Origin: Mycobacterium shimoidei
Lineage (GTDB): Bacteria; Actinomycetota; Actinomycetes; Mycobacteriales; Mycobacteriaceae
DNA length: 64,000 nucleotides
NCBI GenBank assembly: GCA_002101905.1
Contig: LQPU01000032.1
Location: forward strand, 124,001 to 188,000
Direction of reading: 5' to 3'
Shown here: positions 62,277-64,000 of the stretch, in pieces
How the letters are laid out: each line of letters begins with the position of its first letter
How positions within the stretch are numbered: position 1 is the first letter of the stretch
The notes under the pieces: generated by a model
What the model was told of the DNA's origin: nothing
What the model saw: only the letters and a program-made list of their open reading frames with translations
Database searches by the model: none
Program-made: the position numbers and the translations under genes

Positions 62277-62792
62277 CTACGGCCGCTGGATCGGTCTGTC
62301 GGCCAATAACCCGGTGTCCGCTGAGCTGCAGGTCGATGCCACGGCCACCGCTGTCATGGTGCCGGGTGTGTCGCCCGGTAGCACCAACAAAACCGCGGGC
62401 CGGCCGCTCACCTCGAGTGGTTGGGCCGCCAGCACCCGGACCGTCGGTGGGTAGCCGAGGCCGCTCAAACACGACGCGCGGCGTTGCGGATCGGCAAGTG
62501 GACCGTAGTCTGCCTCGTGGTCGAGCAAGGCCAGGATCTGCGGGTCCGACAGTGGGATGGTGGTGGCCGGCCGCGACACGGTGATGTGCTCTGCGGTGGG
62601 GGGGCTGCTCGGAGCCGGGCCGGGTGCGCTGATCAGCGCCGCGGTACCCCATACGACGGCCACCGCGACCGCGGCCAGGCCGGCCAGCGCGGCGAGCGCC
62701 CGCAACGGGCGGGTCGCGGGGCGGGCGGCGTGCGCGGCACCCACAACGTCAACGCGCCGGCGACCGGAGTCCGCGTCGTCTGCTGCACTCAT
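62277..62792 (-). CDS. Truncated SigM anti-sigma factor homologue (Rv3912-like)
   Basis: 171 residues, against ~254 recalled for Rv3912. It starts MSAADDADSGRRRVDVVG, goes straight into AAHAARPATRPLRALAALAG and one transmembrane helix (~33-53), then an outer domain with ITVSRPATTIPLSDPQILALL and SCLSGLGYPPTV. Rv3912 has the same start and end but ~80 more residues in between, the cytoplasmic part that would bind SigM. That part is absent here with the frame kept, so it can hardly hold SigM. It is next to sigM in the usual order. Confidence 0.8.
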   Translation of the reverse strand: MSAADDADSGRRRVDVVGAAHAARPATRPLRALAALAGLAAVAVAVVWGTAALISAPGPAPSSPPTAEHITVSRPATTIPLSDPQILALLDHEADYGPLADPQRRASCLSGLGYPPTVRVLAAQPLEVSGRPAVLLVLPGDTPGTMTAVAVASTCSSADTGLLADRPIQRP

Positions 62793-62807
62793 CGGCCCCA
62801 GTGTCCG

Positions 62808-63371
62808 TTATGCCGGCGTGGCGTCGGTGTCGAGGTGGCCCAGCGCCGCCGCCAGGCGGGCCCTCGCGCGGGCACAGCGGCTCTTCACGGTCCCTTGGGC
62901 AACCCCGAGTAGCCGTGCGGTGTCGGCCACGGAGTAGCCGTGCATGTCGACTGCCACCACAGCTGCGCGCTGCTCCACCGGCAAGCGCATCAACGCGCGT
63001 TGCACCATGATCGCAGTTTCGACCTGCGTGGTCCGATCGGTTACCGGATAGCTGTCATCCAGCGCTGCGACAAGATGAGACCTGTTGCGGCGCAACCGAT
63101 CCAGGCACGCATTGACCACGATGCGGTGCAGCCAACTGCTCACGGCCGCGTCGTGACGAAACGAGCCGGCCGCGCGATGTACCGAGAGCATCGCATCCTG
63201 GAGGGCATCGTCGGCGTCCTCAGCACTTCCGCTGGTGAGCCTCGCAAGACGGTGCAGTCGGCGGCGGTGGCGCATGAACAGCTCCTCGAAGGCGTAGCGG
63301 TCACCGGCGACATGAGCGGCCAGCAGCTCGGCGTCACTGCATTCGCGCCGCATCCGGCCACCTGGCTGCAC
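62808..63371 (-). CDS. sigM: ECF sigma factor SigM
   Basis: 187 residues. Sigma region 2 is YAFEELFMRHRRRLHRLARL, with SWLHRIVVNACLDRLRRNR, and region 4 LMRLPVEQRAAVVAVDMHGY, then SVADTARLLGVAQGTVKSR. The very short linker of an ECF sigma is present. SigM in M. tuberculosis controls some ESX-type and surface lipid genes. It precedes the truncated anti-sigma gene, 15 bases apart. Confidence 0.93.
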   Translation of the reverse strand: MQPGGRMRRECSDAELLAAHVAGDRYAFEELFMRHRRRLHRLARLTSGSAEDADDALQDAMLSVHRAAGSFRHDAAVSSWLHRIVVNACLDRLRRNRSHLVAALDDSYPVTDRTTQVETAIMVQRALMRLPVEQRAAVVAVDMHGYSVADTARLLGVAQGTVKSRCARARARLAAALGHLDTDATPA

Positions 63372-63424
63372 GGCCGGACACTAACCAAACAGCCGCCGTG
63401 CGGCACTTCACCCGGCGGGATACG

Positions 63425-64000
63425 TCAGGAGGCTGCCTGCACAGTGATTTCGGATATTCCGGCTTCGCTTTTACCGTCGGTGGTGCCCAACGTGGAGATC
63501 CACACCAGCAGGTTCGACGTCGGCGCTGAGGCATTGACCTGGATGGTGTTGTGGCCGGGACGCACCGGCGTCGGCTGGGTCAGCGCGGTGGTGTCCTCCA
63601 GCTTGGCCGGGCTCGAGGTCGGCGCCGAGCGGATCTGGATCTTGGTGCCGGTGCTGGTGATGTCGACAGAAACTGCGCCCACAGTGGTGGGCTGGGGGAG
63701 CTGAAGCAGCAGTCCCACACCGTCCTTGAAGCTGGGGAACGGCACGGCGTCGGTGTAAATGTCAGTGGTCCAGAGTGTGGCCGGGTTCCCGTCGATCGCC
63801 TGCCCGGCCTGGCTCGGATTGTCAGCCTCCCCGCCGGGTGAGAAAACGGTGGCTCGGGTGGGTTTGACGATGCTGCCCGACGGCGCCGGGCTGCTTTCCG
63901 CCGACGAGCTCGACGAGGGGGAGTTGAGGCCGAGCCGGTCTTTGTCCAGGCCGCCGTTGAGGTCACCGAAGATTCGCCCGAGCACCGACGCCAGCACCAG
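63425..64000 (-). CDS. murJ: MurJ lipid II flippase, C-terminal part (cut by right edge)
   Basis: The 3' end of the mviN/Rv3910-type gene. What is visible is a Ser-rich linker (NSPSSSSSAESSPAPSG) and a galactose-binding-like outer domain (QAIDGNPATLWTTDIYTD, LLLQLPQPTTVGAVSVDI, NLLVWISTLGTT). The transmembrane flippase and the pseudokinase domain lie outside the window. The stop is 54 bases before the sigM start. Confidence 0.85.
   Translation of the reverse strand: MVLASVLGRIFGDLNGGLDKDRLGLNSPSSSSSAESSPAPSGSIVKPTRATVFSPGGEADNPSQAGQAIDGNPATLWTTDIYTDAVPFPSFKDGVGLLLQLPQPTTVGAVSVDITSTGTKIQIRSAPTSSPAKLEDTTALTQPTPVRPGHNTIQVNASAPTSNLLVWISTLGTTDGKSEAGISEITVQAAS

Overview
The window is a mycobacterial chromosome segment that spans the replication origin. 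The evidence is the gene content and order: the dnaA-dnaN-recF-DUF721-gyrB-gyrA block, the rpmH-rnpA-yidD-yidC-jag-rsmG-parA-parB block on the other side of dnaA, the pknB-pknA-pbpA-rodA-pstP-fhaB-fhaA division/phosphosignalling operon, and a complete core of an ESX-1 type VII secretion locus with a PE/PPE pair. Proteins match Mycobacterium tuberculosis homologues recalled from memory in length and sequence, but not closely enough to be that species. GC content is high. GyrA has no intein. The species cannot be fixed from the sequence.

Left part (1-15516, minus strand): ESX-1, transcribed espG1-espH-eccA1-eccB1-eccCa1-eccCb1-PE35-PPE68-esxB-esxA-espI-eccD1-espJ, then a partial membrane gene at the edge. 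espE and espF are missing in front of espG1, espJ is split into two overlapping frames, and EsxB has Phe where its WXG Trp should be. Next (15776-17417) a two-HTH regulator gene and whiB6 diverge from a region with two clean inverted repeats. After a strong whiB6 terminator come a secreted DUF1942 protein with a long Ala/Gly/Pro/Thr tail, a transmembrane Ser/Thr kinase, and a membrane-anchored hypothetical protein.

Middle (21917-35469): tRNA-Leu, then fhaA to pknB on the plus strand, convergent with trpG. crgA, a PH-domain membrane protein, ppiA and cwsA follow. Together these regulate peptidoglycan synthesis and division through PknA/PknB phosphorylation, PstP dephosphorylation and FHA-domain readers.

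35473-41322 is an accessory stretch lying where the recalled M. tuberculosis map has cwsA next to alaT. It carries two carboxymuconolactone-decarboxylase-like proteins, a translationally coupled cassette that looks like a type VII substrate pair plus partner, an HD hydrolase and small unknowns. It ends at tRNA genes where the canonical tRNA-Ala(TGC) is broken and a second, structurally different 71-nt tRNA-Ala(TGC) sits beside it.

Right part (41591-64000): tRNA-Ile, a DUF3566 protein, gyrA, gyrB, DUF721, recF, dnaN, oriC, dnaA, then ribosomal protein L34, RNase P protein, membrane insertase, RsmG and ParAB with two perfect parS sites, a conserved hypothetical, cwlM, thioredoxin and its reductase, a truncated SigM anti-sigma gene, sigM and the 3' end of murJ. 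The most unusual observations are the tRNA-Ala replacement, loss of the cytoplasmic domain of the SigM anti-sigma factor, the EsxB WXG change, the split espJ, the candidate type VII cassette, and a small hairpin repeat placed just upstream of both rodA and parB.
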